The notes: generated from the sequence alone by a model not told the origin. A stretch of DNA of 64,000 nucleotides from Bacteroidales bacterium (GCA_012837345.1 DURL01000110.1:32842-96841); one strand, 5' to 3'. Numbered from the stretch's first letter, positions 9,519-19,485 are shown. Numbers and translations: made by a program.

Positions 9519-10238
9519 CTACCAGTTTCTGTTATTTCGTCTGTTGTCATCTGCTTTCTGCTCTCTCTCCTGAGCCTTGATCTGCTGAACCTTCTCCTGT
9601 GTCTGTTGCTCATCCTGCTCAATGGCCTGCAGCAACTGGCGTGCATTGTCACGCGACATCTGTTCCGGTTGGTCGGGTTGCTCCGCACGTTTATCCTTTT
9701 GGTTCTGCGGCTGCTGCTGTTGCTGCTCCTGTTGCTGCTCCTGTTGCTGTTCCTGTTGATCCTCACCCTGATTCTGCTGATCATCCTGTTGGTCCTGAAT
9801 CATCTTTTGAACCACTGCCAGGTTGTAACGGGTCTCCTCGTCCTGTGGATTGAGCCGTAATGCCATCTTGTAGGCCTCCATGGATTGCTGCAGCTCTTTC
9901 TTCTGTAAAAGTGTGTTCCCGATGTTGTGCCAGCCGGCGGCTGCCTCCTGCGGGTTCTCCTGTTCGATGCTCACAAAGTGCTGGTATTGTTCCGCAGCCT
10001 TATCCCACTCTTTCTGTCTGTAGAAGGTATTTCCCAGGTTGAATGCAGCCTCTTTTGATTCGGGGTTCTTTTCTACCGCTTTTCCGTAGAGGTCGGCTGC
10101 CTCGGAGTACTTCTGTTGTTCATATTGCTTGTTCCCTTTCCGGATGTTTTTCCTGACCTCTTTCTGTGCCATCGCCGACAAGGGTATAGATGCCATGATC
10201 AGAAAGAAAAGGGACTGAAGAATCAATGATCGTTTCAT
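9519..10238 (-). CDS. batC: BatC-like TPR protein with Gln-rich C-terminal linker
   Basis: TPR repeats (AAFNLGNTFYRQKEWDKAAEQY..., WHNIGNTLLQKKELQQSMEAY) then QDDQQNQGEDQQEQQQEQQQEQQQQQPQNQ. Confidence 0.82.
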   Translation of the reverse strand: MKRSLILQSLFFLIMASIPLSAMAQKEVRKNIRKGNKQYEQQKYSEAADLYGKAVEKNPESKEAAFNLGNTFYRQKEWDKAAEQYQHFVSIEQENPQEAAAGWHNIGNTLLQKKELQQSMEAYKMALRLNPQDEETRYNLAVVQKMIQDQQDDQQNQGEDQQEQQQEQQQEQQQQQPQNQKDKRAEQPDQPEQMSRDNARQLLQAIEQDEQQTQEKVQQIKAQEREQKADDNRRNNRNW

Positions 10239-11257
10239 TTGAATAACCTCACGTTTCTGAATAACCTGTTTTTCTTGTCATAAATGAGTACCTCCACCAA
10301 AAGAATACCCAGTAGAATCCACCCTAATAAGGGGAACTGCTCATCATATTCGGAATAGGAGAGCGAGGCGGTACGGGCTGTTTCCAACTCATCCAGCTGT
10401 GCCTCCAGCACGCGGATGGCACTGTTTGAGTTGTCGGCACGTACATAGAGACCTCCTCCATTGCGGGCTATCTCCATTGCCATCTCCTCGTTCAGTCGCG
10501 ATACCACCACATTGCCCTCGCTGTCTGTCAGGTAGTTGCTGCCTGAGCCATCGTCCGGCAGAGGAGAGCCCTCGGGTGACCCTACCCCCAGCACGTTGAT
10601 CATCACTCCCGCTTTTGCCGCTTCAGCAGCCACCTCGGTAGCGTTGCCCTCATGGTCCTCGCCGTCGGTGATGATCACCATCGCCCTGCTCACCTTCTCG
10701 TCCGCCGAAAAAGAACTCATCCCCAGGCTGATGGCCTGACCAATGGCTGTACCCTGCACCGGGACCAACGAAGGGTCGATGCTGTTAAGGAAGATCCTGG
10801 CCGACTGGGTGTCGGAGGTGAGTGGCATCTGGATGTATGCCTCACCGGCAAAGACGATCAGAGCCACCTTGTCATTCCTGCGCACATCAATGAGACGGGA
10901 TAGGATCTGACGGGCACGGCTCAGCCTGTCGGGTGAGAGATCTTGGGCAAGCATTGAGTTGGATACATCGATGGCGATGACCAGCTCGATGCCCTCCTTT
11001 TCCACCGTCTCTACCTTGGTACCGAACTGCGGGCGGGCCACAAGAAAGATACCGGTGCTGAGTGCGGCAAAGTAAAGCCAGAACTTCAGGTAGGAGCGTT
11101 TCAGCGACAGCTCGGGCATCATCATCCTGAGCATGTTGAGGCTCCCCATCTTCTGGACATCTTTCCGCTTTCGGATATTCAGGTAGAGGTAAACAGCCAG
11201 CAAAAAGGGCATGGCCGCAAACAACCACAGGTATTCCGGATTTCCGAATCTAAACAT
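10235..11257 (-). CDS. batB: BatB-like VWA domain membrane protein
   Basis: ELVIAIDVSNSMLAQDLSPDRLSRAR; MIDAS-type VWA; TM at both ends. Confidence 0.85.
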   Translation of the reverse strand: MFRFGNPEYLWLFAAMPFLLAVYLYLNIRKRKDVQKMGSLNMLRMMMPELSLKRSYLKFWLYFAALSTGIFLVARPQFGTKVETVEKEGIELVIAIDVSNSMLAQDLSPDRLSRARQILSRLIDVRRNDKVALIVFAGEAYIQMPLTSDTQSARIFLNSIDPSLVPVQGTAIGQAISLGMSSFSADEKVSRAMVIITDGEDHEGNATEVAAEAAKAGVMINVLGVGSPEGSPLPDDGSGSNYLTDSEGNVVVSRLNEEMAMEIARNGGGLYVRADNSNSAIRVLEAQLDELETARTASLSYSEYDEQFPLLGWILLGILLVEVLIYDKKNRLFRNVRLFK

Positions 11258-11319
11258 AGTATCTTCGTTTCTCTTTGTTCATTCCTATGTATCAGTACTA
11301 CCCTGTACCATTATTTTGA

Positions 11320-12303
11320 TCACGGGATATTCCTCAACCAGGTACGTCTGAGCAGCAGCTCCAGCAGGATCAATGCCAGGGCAGCCAAAGCCCAGGGCAG
11401 GAACAGCTCCTGCCGGCGTGTCACATTCTGCACACTGATCAGGTACTTCTCCATCTCGTCGATCTCATTGTAGACCTGACGCAGCCCCTCCGTATCCTGC
11501 GCACGGAAATAGTGGCCACCGGTCATGGCTGCAATCTCAGTGAGGGTCTCCTCATCAATATCCACCGGCATGTTCTGCATACGGATACCATAGGGGGTGC
11601 TCACCGGCGTAGGGGCCATCCCTTTGGTGCCGACACCCACGGTGTATACCCTTATCCCATAGGAGCGGGCCAGGTCGGCTGCCGTGAGCGGTGCGATCTG
11701 TCCGCTGTTGTTGGTCCCATCTGTCAGCAGGATCACCACTTTCGATTGCGACTGGCTCTCCTTCAGCCGGTTCACCGAGTTGGCAAGACCTAATCCGATA
11801 GCCGTCCCGTCGTCGATCATACCGAAGTTGATCTCATTGAGCAGGTTCAACAGCACCTTGTGGTCGGTGGTGAGAGGGCACTGGGTGAAGCTCTCCCCGG
11901 CAAAGATCACCAGTCCGATGTTGTCGTTGCTGCGATCGGTGATGAATTCGGCCGCCACCTTACGGGCTGCCTGCAACCGGTCGGGTTGCAGATCCTGCGC
12001 CAGCATGGAGCCGGAAACATCGAGTGCCAGTACAATATCGATACCCTGTGTCTCTGACTCTTCCCAGCTGCTCACCGACTGAGGGCGGGCAATGACCACG
12101 ATCACCAGGGCGATGGAAATCAGCCGCAGGAGAAAGGGGAAGTGTCGCATGTAAACCCTCAAGCCGGGCTTCATGCCGTTGAATGCATCGGCAGAGGCGA
12201 GCCGGAAGGAGGCCTGCGCCTTTGAAAGGCGCACCACGTACCATACTGTCAGCGGGATGAGCAACAGCAGCAGATAGAGATATTCAGGGTGCAAAAATTC
12301 CAT
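11320..12303 (-). CDS. batA: BatA-like VWA domain membrane protein
   Basis: DIVLALDVSGSMLAQDLQPDRLQAARKVAAEFI...; TM at both ends. Confidence 0.87.
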   Translation of the reverse strand: MEFLHPEYLYLLLLLIPLTVWYVVRLSKAQASFRLASADAFNGMKPGLRVYMRHFPFLLRLISIALVIVVIARPQSVSSWEESETQGIDIVLALDVSGSMLAQDLQPDRLQAARKVAAEFITDRSNDNIGLVIFAGESFTQCPLTTDHKVLLNLLNEINFGMIDDGTAIGLGLANSVNRLKESQSQSKVVILLTDGTNNSGQIAPLTAADLARSYGIRVYTVGVGTKGMAPTPVSTPYGIRMQNMPVDIDEETLTEIAAMTGGHYFRAQDTEGLRQVYNEIDEMEKYLISVQNVTRRQELFLPWALAALALILLELLLRRTWLRNIP

Positions 12304-12309
12304 ATTCGT

Positions 12310-13371
12310 TCACTCTTTTGCTTTTTTCGGATCATTGTCACCTGTTCCTCTACCATCCTGTTTCGGATCAGGCAGGGGGTCATCCTCCTTTGTCTGGTTT
12401 ACGAATAAATAGGCGTTCACCATGCTCAGGTCGTTCTCATCGGCGTAGGGTTTATATTTGGCAAACTTCACCAGATCGGCAGTGGTGAGGATCTGTTTCA
12501 GGTTGTCGCATACCGAGTCGGTCTCAGCCACCTTGCGGATGGCATGCAGGATCTCCCCGGATGTCATCTCCATGGCCTGGATCCCCTCCCGCTCCCAGAT
12601 ATAGGATCGCAGGATATCCGTCAGACGGCTGTAAAATTCCTTCTCCCGTCCCTGTAGCCATAATTTCTCCTGTTTGAGTTTGTCCAGTTCGTTCACGGCA
12701 CGCAGATGGGCCGGCAACAGCTCCGGTGGCTTGAAGAAATACCCTTTTTTCTTCTTCTTCAGCACCAGGTAAATCACCACACCGATCAGTGCCAGCAGGA
12801 GCATCACACCAACGACGATCCAGAGCAGCCAGAGCCAGTCGGTCCAGACGAAGGGAGCCTCACGCACCGCCTTGATATCATTAAGCTGCAGGAGGTTGAA
12901 ATCTATGGAGTCGGTTTCGCCCTTGTTGATTAGCTCCAGGTAAGCCAGCGTTGAGTCAGAGAGCTGCGGTGAGGTCACCTTCAGCCCGAAGGAGTTGGAG
13001 AGGATGGTGTCGCTCCCATCGTATATCGGGATATGAGGCACATGGTAGAGGGTAGAGTCGAACGAAGTGACCAGGTAGCGGAAATTGAGGGTCATCACGT
13101 TGTTCTCGATCGTGGTATCGGGAGGCAGCATCGCAATCACCTCGATGCCGGGGATGATCTCTTTCTCGTACACAGGAAAATGGATGCTCTTCTCCCTGGG
13201 AGTGATCACCTTCAGGTTGATCACCGCCTGTTCCCCGATAAGGATCTCAGTGGGTTGCACAGTGGCTTGTACCGATGCCCGTTGCGCATGGAGCACACCC
13301 CCCAGCAGGATGCCAGCTACCGCCAACATCCCCCTGCGCATCCCTCTGTTATGTAATATCTTCCTTTTCAA
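12310..13371 (-). CDS. Membrane protein of the aerotolerance operon (BatD/DUF4381-like)
   Basis: Signal peptide, beta-rich extracytoplasmic part, TM (WLLWIVVGVMLLLALIGVVIYLVLKKKKKG), cytoplasmic helical tail; between DUF58 and batA. Confidence 0.65.
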   Translation of the reverse strand: MKRKILHNRGMRRGMLAVAGILLGGVLHAQRASVQATVQPTEILIGEQAVINLKVITPREKSIHFPVYEKEIIPGIEVIAMLPPDTTIENNVMTLNFRYLVTSFDSTLYHVPHIPIYDGSDTILSNSFGLKVTSPQLSDSTLAYLELINKGETDSIDFNLLQLNDIKAVREAPFVWTDWLWLLWIVVGVMLLLALIGVVIYLVLKKKKKGYFFKPPELLPAHLRAVNELDKLKQEKLWLQGREKEFYSRLTDILRSYIWEREGIQAMEMTSGEILHAIRKVAETDSVCDNLKQILTTADLVKFAKYKPYADENDLSMVNAYLFVNQTKEDDPLPDPKQDGRGTGDNDPKKAKE

Positions 13372-13373
13372 GC

Positions 13374-14243
13374 CTATCTTCTTTGTTGAAATAGTTGCAA
13401 CAACGACTTCACATAGTCACTTTCGGTGGAGATAGAGACACTGTCCACCCCGCTCTGGCGGGTGGCCGTGATCATCTTCTCCTGCAGGCCGTTCCACCAG
13501 CCCTGGTATTGCTCACGCACCCGTTTCGAGGAGCTGTCGATCCATCGTTCTCCGTTGGTCTCGGGATCCCACACCTTCATCAACCCTACCGGCTGAAGAG
13601 CAGTGCTCAGCTGATCGTACACCTGTATGGCTGCCAGGTCATGCTTGCGCCCGGCGATCTGCATCGCTTTCTGATAGTCATCAGCGTCAATGAAGTCGGA
13701 GATCAGGAAGGCGGTGCATCGCTTCTTGATGGCGTTGGTCATGTAGCGCAATGCCATATTGAGGTCAGTACCGTTGCTCTCGGGCGTGAATCCCAGTATC
13801 TCACGAATGATAAAGAGAATATGCTTTCTCCCTTTCTGGGGCGGGATGAATTTCTCCACCTTGTCGGTGAAAAAGATGACACCAATCTTGTCGTTGTTCT
13901 GTATCGCTGAGAAGGCGAGTGTGGCGGCGATCTCCGCCACCATGTCACGTTTGAGTAGTGAGCGGGATCCGAAGCCAAGACTTTCCGACATATCAATCAT
14001 CAGCATCACCGTCAGCTCCCGCTCTTCTTCAAAGATCTTGATGTAAGGACGGTTGTAGCGGGCAGTCACGTTCCAGTCGATGTCCCGCATATCGTCACCA
14101 TAACGATACTCCCTCACCTCAGAAAATGCCATACCCCGCCCCTTAAAAGCAGAATGGTACTCACCGGCGAAGATGTTTCGCGAGAGACCCCTTGCTTTTA
14201 TTTCGATGTGGCGTACTTTCTTGATCAGGTCGGTTGCTTCCAT
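13374..14243 (-). CDS. DUF58 domain-containing protein
   Basis: GEYHSAFKGRGMAFSEVREYRYGDDMRDIDWNVTARYNRPYIKIFEEERE is the DUF58 signature. Confidence 0.92.
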   Translation of the reverse strand: MEATDLIKKVRHIEIKARGLSRNIFAGEYHSAFKGRGMAFSEVREYRYGDDMRDIDWNVTARYNRPYIKIFEEERELTVMLMIDMSESLGFGSRSLLKRDMVAEIAATLAFSAIQNNDKIGVIFFTDKVEKFIPPQKGRKHILFIIREILGFTPESNGTDLNMALRYMTNAIKKRCTAFLISDFIDADDYQKAMQIAGRKHDLAAIQVYDQLSTALQPVGLMKVWDPETNGERWIDSSSKRVREQYQGWWNGLQEKMITATRQSGVDSVSISTESDYVKSLLQLFQQRR

Positions 14244-14314
14244 ATAGAATTGCAGTTTCTCCCCGCGGGATGTTACAGCATTGAGTGAATCATCTCTGTT
14301 CAGCCTCCTGTCGA

Positions 14315-15310
14315 TCAGGGCACCTCTACCTTGTTGAGTATCTCGCTGACAATCTCCTCGCTGCTCATGTTGTTGGCTTCCGCCTCGTAGGTGAGCCCGA
14401 TACGGTGGCGCAGCACGTCGTGACTTACAGCACGTATATCTTCGGGGATCACGTAGCCGCGGCGTTTGATAAAGGCAAAGGCGCGTGCTGCCAATGCCAG
14501 GTTGATCGAGGCACGGGGTGAAGCACCGAAGCCGATCATATCTTTCAGGTGGCTCATCCCATACTGATCGGGAAAACGGGTGGCGAAAACGATATCTATA
14601 ATATATTTGCTGATCTTCTCGTCGATGTATACCTCCCGCACCACCTTACGGGCATCCAGTATCTCCTGTGTGGTGACCACAGGACGATCGGTGGTCAAAG
14701 GCTCAAAGATGTTTTGCCGGATGATCTGCTTCTCCTCTTCACGTGTGGGGTAGCTGATCACCACCTTCAGCATGAAACGGTCCACCTGTGCTTCGGGCAG
14801 CGGGTAGGTTCCCTCCTGCTCGATCGGGTTCTGGGTAGCCATCACCAGGAAGGGACTGGGCAGGGGGTAGGTCTCCTCCCCGATGGTCACCTGCCGCTCC
14901 TGCATTGCTTCCAACAGGGCACTCTGCACCTTGGCAGGTGCGCGATTGATCTCATCAGCCAGTATGAAGTTGGCAAAAATGGGACCATGCTTCACCTGGA
15001 ACTCCTCGTTGCGCTGACTATAGATCATGGTTCCCACCACGTCGGCCGGCAACAGATCAGGTGTAAACTGAATACGGCTGTAATCGGCGTCGATCAACTG
15101 CGCAAGCGTCTTGATTGCCAGCGTCTTGGCGAGCCCCGGCACCCCTTCCAGCAGGATATGACCGTCGGAGAGAAGTCCGATCAGCAGGGATTCCACCAGG
15201 TGTTTCTGACCCACGATCACCCGGTTCATGCCGGTGACGAGCGTCTGCACGAAAGCACTCTTTTGTTCAATTCTATCGTTTAGCTCTTTAATATCGACTA
15301 CTTGGCTCAT
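14315..15310 (-). CDS. MoxR family AAA+ ATPase
   Basis: LLEGVPGLAKTLAIKTLAQ (Walker A), ILADEINRAPAKVQSALLEAMQERQVTIG, MATQNPIEQEGTYPLPEAQVDRFMLK. Confidence 0.95.
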   Translation of the reverse strand: MSQVVDIKELNDRIEQKSAFVQTLVTGMNRVIVGQKHLVESLLIGLLSDGHILLEGVPGLAKTLAIKTLAQLIDADYSRIQFTPDLLPADVVGTMIYSQRNEEFQVKHGPIFANFILADEINRAPAKVQSALLEAMQERQVTIGEETYPLPSPFLVMATQNPIEQEGTYPLPEAQVDRFMLKVVISYPTREEEKQIIRQNIFEPLTTDRPVVTTQEILDARKVVREVYIDEKISKYIIDIVFATRFPDQYGMSHLKDMIGFGASPRASINLALAARAFAFIKRRGYVIPEDIRAVSHDVLRHRIGLTYEAEANNMSSEEIVSEILNKVEVP

Positions 15311-15350
15311 TGTATTGATTGTTAAAAATAGATTCCGTTGATATGGGATA

Positions 15351-15358
15351 CAAAAATA
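15351..15358 (-). promoter_or_regulatory. Putative -7 box TATTTTTG for the moxR/bat operon
   Basis: Plus strand CAAAAATA = TATTTTTG on minus, about 40 bp upstream of the moxR start. Confidence 0.45.
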
Positions 15359-15441
15359 GAAATGTTAAATTGGTTTTCGTTGGAATCGCCGTTAAAAATG
15401 TTTAAGTGCCAGGGCTTTCTCAATCCCGCCTCCATATCAGG

Positions 15442-16131
15442 TCAGCGAGCAGCAAACTCCATGGCAAACAGCTCCCGGAATGCATTTCTCATGCCGTGGG
15501 AGACCTCTTGGAAATCTACTTCCTGTCCCAGCTCCTTCTGCATGGAGGTGACCCCCCGGTCAGTGAATCCGCAGGGGTTGATGAAGTTGAAGTAGGAGAG
15601 GTCACTGTTGATGTTGAGTGCCAGGCCGTGCATGGTGACGTAACGGCTGGCCCTCACGCCGATGGCGCAGATCTTGCGTGCCCGTGAGGGATTACCCGCA
15701 TCGATCCAGACCCCCATCGCTTTTTCATCTTTCTCTCCCCTTATTCCATAGGGTTTCAGTGTCTCGATCACCACATCCTCCAGCAGGGAGATGTAACGTT
15801 TGATGCCAATGGCGAATGCTTCCAGGTCGATGATCGGATATGCCACCAGCTGACCGGGGCCGTGATAGGTGATGTCGCCCCCCCGGTTTATCTCATGCAG
15901 GTCTATCTGCCTGTTCTCGCACATCTGTCTCGTGATGAGCAGGTTCTGCCGGTTACCGCTTTTGCCGATCGTGAAAACATGTTCATGTTCACAGAAGAGC
16001 AGATACTGATCTTTCTCCTCTCTCCGATCCTGTTTGTCCCGGATGACAGCGTCAAACAATTTTTCCTGGTAAGCCCACGCCTCCCGGTAGCGGATACGAC
16101 CCAACTCTTCAAACCAAACTTTTCTGCTCAT
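15442..16131 (-). CDS. lipB: Octanoyltransferase LipB
   Basis: NRGGDITYHGPGQLVAYPIIDL; KICAIGVRASRYVTMHGLALNIN; NPCGFTDRGVTSM. Confidence 0.95.
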   Translation of the reverse strand: MSRKVWFEELGRIRYREAWAYQEKLFDAVIRDKQDRREEKDQYLLFCEHEHVFTIGKSGNRQNLLITRQMCENRQIDLHEINRGGDITYHGPGQLVAYPIIDLEAFAIGIKRYISLLEDVVIETLKPYGIRGEKDEKAMGVWIDAGNPSRARKICAIGVRASRYVTMHGLALNINSDLSYFNFINPCGFTDRGVTSMQKELGQEVDFQEVSHGMRNAFRELFAMEFAAR

Positions 16132-16992
16132 CTAGACATGTTTTTCTGCGTGATAGGAGGATCGCACCAGCGGTCCGCTCTCCACGAAACGGAATCCTTT
16201 ATCGAGGGCCACACTCCTGTATTTCGCAAACTGATCCGGTGTGACATACTCCTTCACCGCCAGATGCCTGCGTGTGGGTTGCAGGTACTGTCCCACGGTG
16301 AGCACGCTGCACCCCACGGCCAGCAGGTCATCCATCGTCTCGTAGATCTCCTCCTCCGTCTCACCCAGGCCCACCATCACACCCGACTTGGCTCTTACCT
16401 TGCCACTGGCAGCGATCACCCCGAGGGTCTTGAGGCTCACCTCATATTTTGCTCTGCTGCGCACCTTGGGTGTCAGCCTGCGTACGGTCTCCATGTTGTG
16501 CGACACGATATTGGGACCGGCGTCGATCACCTTGCGGATCAGCTCCTCCTGACCGTTGAAGTCGGGGATCAGCGTCTCGATGGTCACCTTCGGACAACGC
16601 TCCTTGATACGTTGCACGGTACGCGACCAGATCTCGGCCCCGCCGTCCTCCAGGTCGTCACGGTCGACGCTGGTGAGCACCACATGGCGCAGGTTCATCT
16701 GTTCAATGGTGTCGGCCAGCCGTGCCGGTTCATCCCAGTCGACTCCCAGCGGGGTGCCGGTCTTCACGTTACAGAAGCGGCAGGAGCGGGTACAGACCTC
16801 TCCCAGGATCATGAAGGTAGCGGTACCCCTTCCCCAGCACTCCGCCATATTGGGACACTTACCGCTCACGCAGATGGTGTGCAGTTTCTTTCTGGCGATG
16901 ATCTCCTTCACATCAAGGTATTGCTTGCCCTGGGGCAGGGATATTTTCAGCCATTCCGGCTTACGTTGCATGGTTTCCGGTTTTTTTTCCAT
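16132..16992 (-). CDS. lipA: Lipoyl synthase
   Basis: HTICVSGKCPNMAECWGRGTATFMILGEVCTRSCRFCNV (radical SAM). Start set to MEKKPETMQRKPEWLK (16992). Confidence 0.95.
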   Translation of the reverse strand: MEKKPETMQRKPEWLKISLPQGKQYLDVKEIIARKKLHTICVSGKCPNMAECWGRGTATFMILGEVCTRSCRFCNVKTGTPLGVDWDEPARLADTIEQMNLRHVVLTSVDRDDLEDGGAEIWSRTVQRIKERCPKVTIETLIPDFNGQEELIRKVIDAGPNIVSHNMETVRRLTPKVRSRAKYEVSLKTLGVIAASGKVRAKSGVMVGLGETEEEIYETMDDLLAVGCSVLTVGQYLQPTRRHLAVKEYVTPDQFAKYRSVALDKGFRFVESGPLVRSSYHAEKHV

Positions 16993-17210
16993 ATTGATAT
17001 TCTGTTTACAAGCAACTGCAGGGATAATCAGGCGTGTCAGGGTTCCTCTTCCGTTGGCAGCTGCAAGCTGTGTGATTGATAAAAATGTCAAAACAGCACA
17101 AAAATAGGACATTCTTCCCGGATTAACGAATCTGACGGCTTCATTCTCTTTCTTTTCCCGTAACTATTTTTAAACCCCTACAATTCTGTTTATAAAGCCA
17201 AAAAAATATA

Positions 17211-17218
17211 TCTTTGCG
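17211..17218 (+). promoter_or_regulatory. Putative -7 box TATCTTTG upstream of tgt
   Basis: Line 17161 ends ...atatatctttgcgct; the TAnnTTTG box includes the TTG used as the ORF-track start. Confidence 0.45.
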
Positions 17219-17243
17219 CTTTAAACCGAACAACAGGCACAAT

Positions 17244-18374
17244 TTGGATTTCCAGTTACAACATACCGACCCCAGGTCGGAGGCGCGTGCAGGTATCATC
17301 ACTACCGACCACGGAAAGGTAGAGACACCGGTCTTCATGCCGGTGGGCACGGTGGGCAGCGTCAAGGCGGTCCACATCAGTGAGTTGAAAGAGGATATCG
17401 GGGCAGAGATCATCCTGGGAAACACCTATCATCTCTACCTGCGTCCCGGTCTCGAGATTATCAAGGCAGCAGGAGGACTCCATCGTTTCAACAGTTGGAA
17501 CCGTCCGATGCTGACGGACAGCGGCGGCTTTCAGGTCTTCTCGCTCACCGAGAACCGCAAGCTGACCGAGGAGGGAGCCGTTTTCCAGTCGCACATCGAC
17601 GGATCAAGGCATTTCTTCACCCCGGAGAAGGTGATTGACATCCAGCGCACCATTGGTGCCGACATCATCATGGCGTTCGACGAATGCACCCCCGGCGATG
17701 CCGACTACACCTATGCGAAGGAGTCGCTGGAGCTTACCGAGCGCTGGCTCGACCGCTGCATCTCCCGCATGGGGGAGACAGAATGTCCTTACGGTCACAC
17801 CCAGGCACTCTTTCCCATCGTACAGGGTTGTGTCTACCCGGACCTGCGGCGGCGCGCCGCGGAAAAGGTGGCAGCCCTGGGTGCCGACGGCAATGCCATC
17901 GGGGGACTGGCCGTGGGTGAACCCACGGAGAAGATGTATGAGATGGTGGAGCTGGTGAACGGCATCCTGCCGAAGGATAAGCCCCGTTATCTGATGGGTG
18001 TGGGCAAGCCGGAGAACATCCTGGAGGCGATTGAACGGGGCGTGGATATGTTCGACTGCATCATGCCCACCCGCAATGGCCGCAACGGACAGCTCTTCAC
18101 CAAGGAGGGCATCATGAACATGCGAAATGAACGGTGGAAAAACGATTTCTCCCCCCTCGAGGAGGAGGGCGAGTCATTTGTGGACCGTCTCTACAGTAAG
18201 GCTTACCTGCGGCACCTGATCAACACCAACGAGATCCTGGGACTGCAGATCGCCTCCATTCACAACCTGGCTTTTTATGTCTGGCTGGCAAAGGAGGCAC
18301 GGAAACAGATCATCGCCGGCAATTTCACTGATTGGAAAACGCGAATGATCGAAAAGGTGACACGTAGATTATGA
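17244..18374 (+). CDS. tgt: Queuine tRNA-ribosyltransferase
   Basis: LDFQLQHTDPRSEARAGIITTDHGKVETPVFMPVGT; GGFQVFSL; GGLAVGEP. TTG start at 17244 proposed. Confidence 0.92.
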   Translation: MDFQLQHTDPRSEARAGIITTDHGKVETPVFMPVGTVGSVKAVHISELKEDIGAEIILGNTYHLYLRPGLEIIKAAGGLHRFNSWNRPMLTDSGGFQVFSLTENRKLTEEGAVFQSHIDGSRHFFTPEKVIDIQRTIGADIIMAFDECTPGDADYTYAKESLELTERWLDRCISRMGETECPYGHTQALFPIVQGCVYPDLRRRAAEKVAALGADGNAIGGLAVGEPTEKMYEMVELVNGILPKDKPRYLMGVGKPENILEAIERGVDMFDCIMPTRNGRNGQLFTKEGIMNMRNERWKNDFSPLEEEGESFVDRLYSKAYLRHLINTNEILGLQIASIHNLAFYVWLAKEARKQIIAGNFTDWKTRMIEKVTRRL

Positions 18375-19474
18375 AAAAGATCCTCTCCCTGCTAAACCTG
18401 AAACGTCTGGACTGGTATATCATCAGGAAGTTCCTGGGCACCTACATCTTCATGATCGCGCTGATCATCTCCATCGCGGTGGTGTTCGACATCAATGAGA
18501 AGATCGACAAGTTCATGACCAACAACGCCTCACTGAATGAGATCATCTTCGACTATTACCTCAACTTCATCCCATACTACACCAACCTGTTCAGCCCCCT
18601 CTTTGTCTTCCTGGCAGTGATCTTCTTCACCTCCAAGATGGCCAACAACTCGGAGATCATCGCCATCCTCTCCAACGGCATCGGCTTCCGAAGGATGATG
18701 AAACCGTACATGGTGGCAGCGCTCGTGATCGCCATCTTCACTTTCATCTTCGGTGGTTACATCATCCCGCCGGCCAATGCAACACGGATCGAGTTTGAAC
18801 AGACCTATGTGGATCCGAGAAAAAAGAAAACGGGCGACCGTGACATCCAGTTCCGCGTGGGGCCGGGCACCATTGTCTACTTTGGCAACTTCGACATGAA
18901 GAGCCGAACAGGTTATAACTTCTCCATCGACCACTTCGACAGCCTCCAGCTGGTGTCGCGTCTCACGGCACAGTCCATCCGTTACGATTCAGCCTTCCAG
19001 TGGACCATCCACAACTACCAGGTGAGGAATTTCAATGGGAACATAGAGACCATTACCCAGGGCAGCTCCGTCGACACCACCCTGCGAATTGTACCTGACG
19101 ACTTTATCATTGCCAAGACGGATCAGCAGATGATGACCTCCCCCAGGCTGCGTCACTACGTGAAGAGCCAGAAGGAGCGGGGAATGGGAAATATACAGGC
19201 ATTCCAGATCGAGTATCACTCTCGTATCGCCAATGTCTTCTCTGCTTTCATTCTCACACTGATCGGCGCTGCTCTCTCAGCCAAGAAGGTGAAAGGAGGC
19301 ATGGGCCTCAACATCGGTATCGGTCTGGGGCTGAGCATGGCCTACATCCTTTTCATGACGGTCAGTTCCACCTTTGCGGTGAAAGGGAGCATGAGTCCCT
19401 TCATTGCGGCATGGATTCCCAATGTCATCTTCATCCTGATCGCGATATTCCTATACCGCAAAGCACCGAACTAA
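18371..19474 (+). CDS. LptF/LptG (YjgP/YjgQ) family permease
   Basis: DWYIIRKFLGTYIFMIALIISIAVVFDINEKIDKF; SEIIAILSNGIGFRRMMKPY; TM at both ends; 4-bp overlap with tgt. Confidence 0.9.
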   Translation: MKKILSLLNLKRLDWYIIRKFLGTYIFMIALIISIAVVFDINEKIDKFMTNNASLNEIIFDYYLNFIPYYTNLFSPLFVFLAVIFFTSKMANNSEIIAILSNGIGFRRMMKPYMVAALVIAIFTFIFGGYIIPPANATRIEFEQTYVDPRKKKTGDRDIQFRVGPGTIVYFGNFDMKSRTGYNFSIDHFDSLQLVSRLTAQSIRYDSAFQWTIHNYQVRNFNGNIETITQGSSVDTTLRIVPDDFIIAKTDQQMMTSPRLRHYVKSQKERGMGNIQAFQIEYHSRIANVFSAFILTLIGAALSAKKVKGGMGLNIGIGLGLSMAYILFMTVSSTFAVKGSMSPFIAAWIPNVIFILIAIFLYRKAPN

Positions 19475-19485
19475 AAGTTCACGCC

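Noticed and set aside
9506-9784. N-terminal Arg/Asn/Ser-rich extension of batD
   Set aside because: Produced by reading the batC Gln-repeat in another frame; a good signal-peptide start exists at 9505.
9441-9860. Leu-rich 139-aa plus-strand ORF resembling a membrane protein
   Set aside because: Antisense of the CAG/CAA-rich batC tract (CTG read as Leu).
15862-17079. 405-aa plus-strand ORF
   Set aside because: Antisense to lipB/lipA; no domain, His/Gln/Leu-rich composition typical of a shadow ORF.
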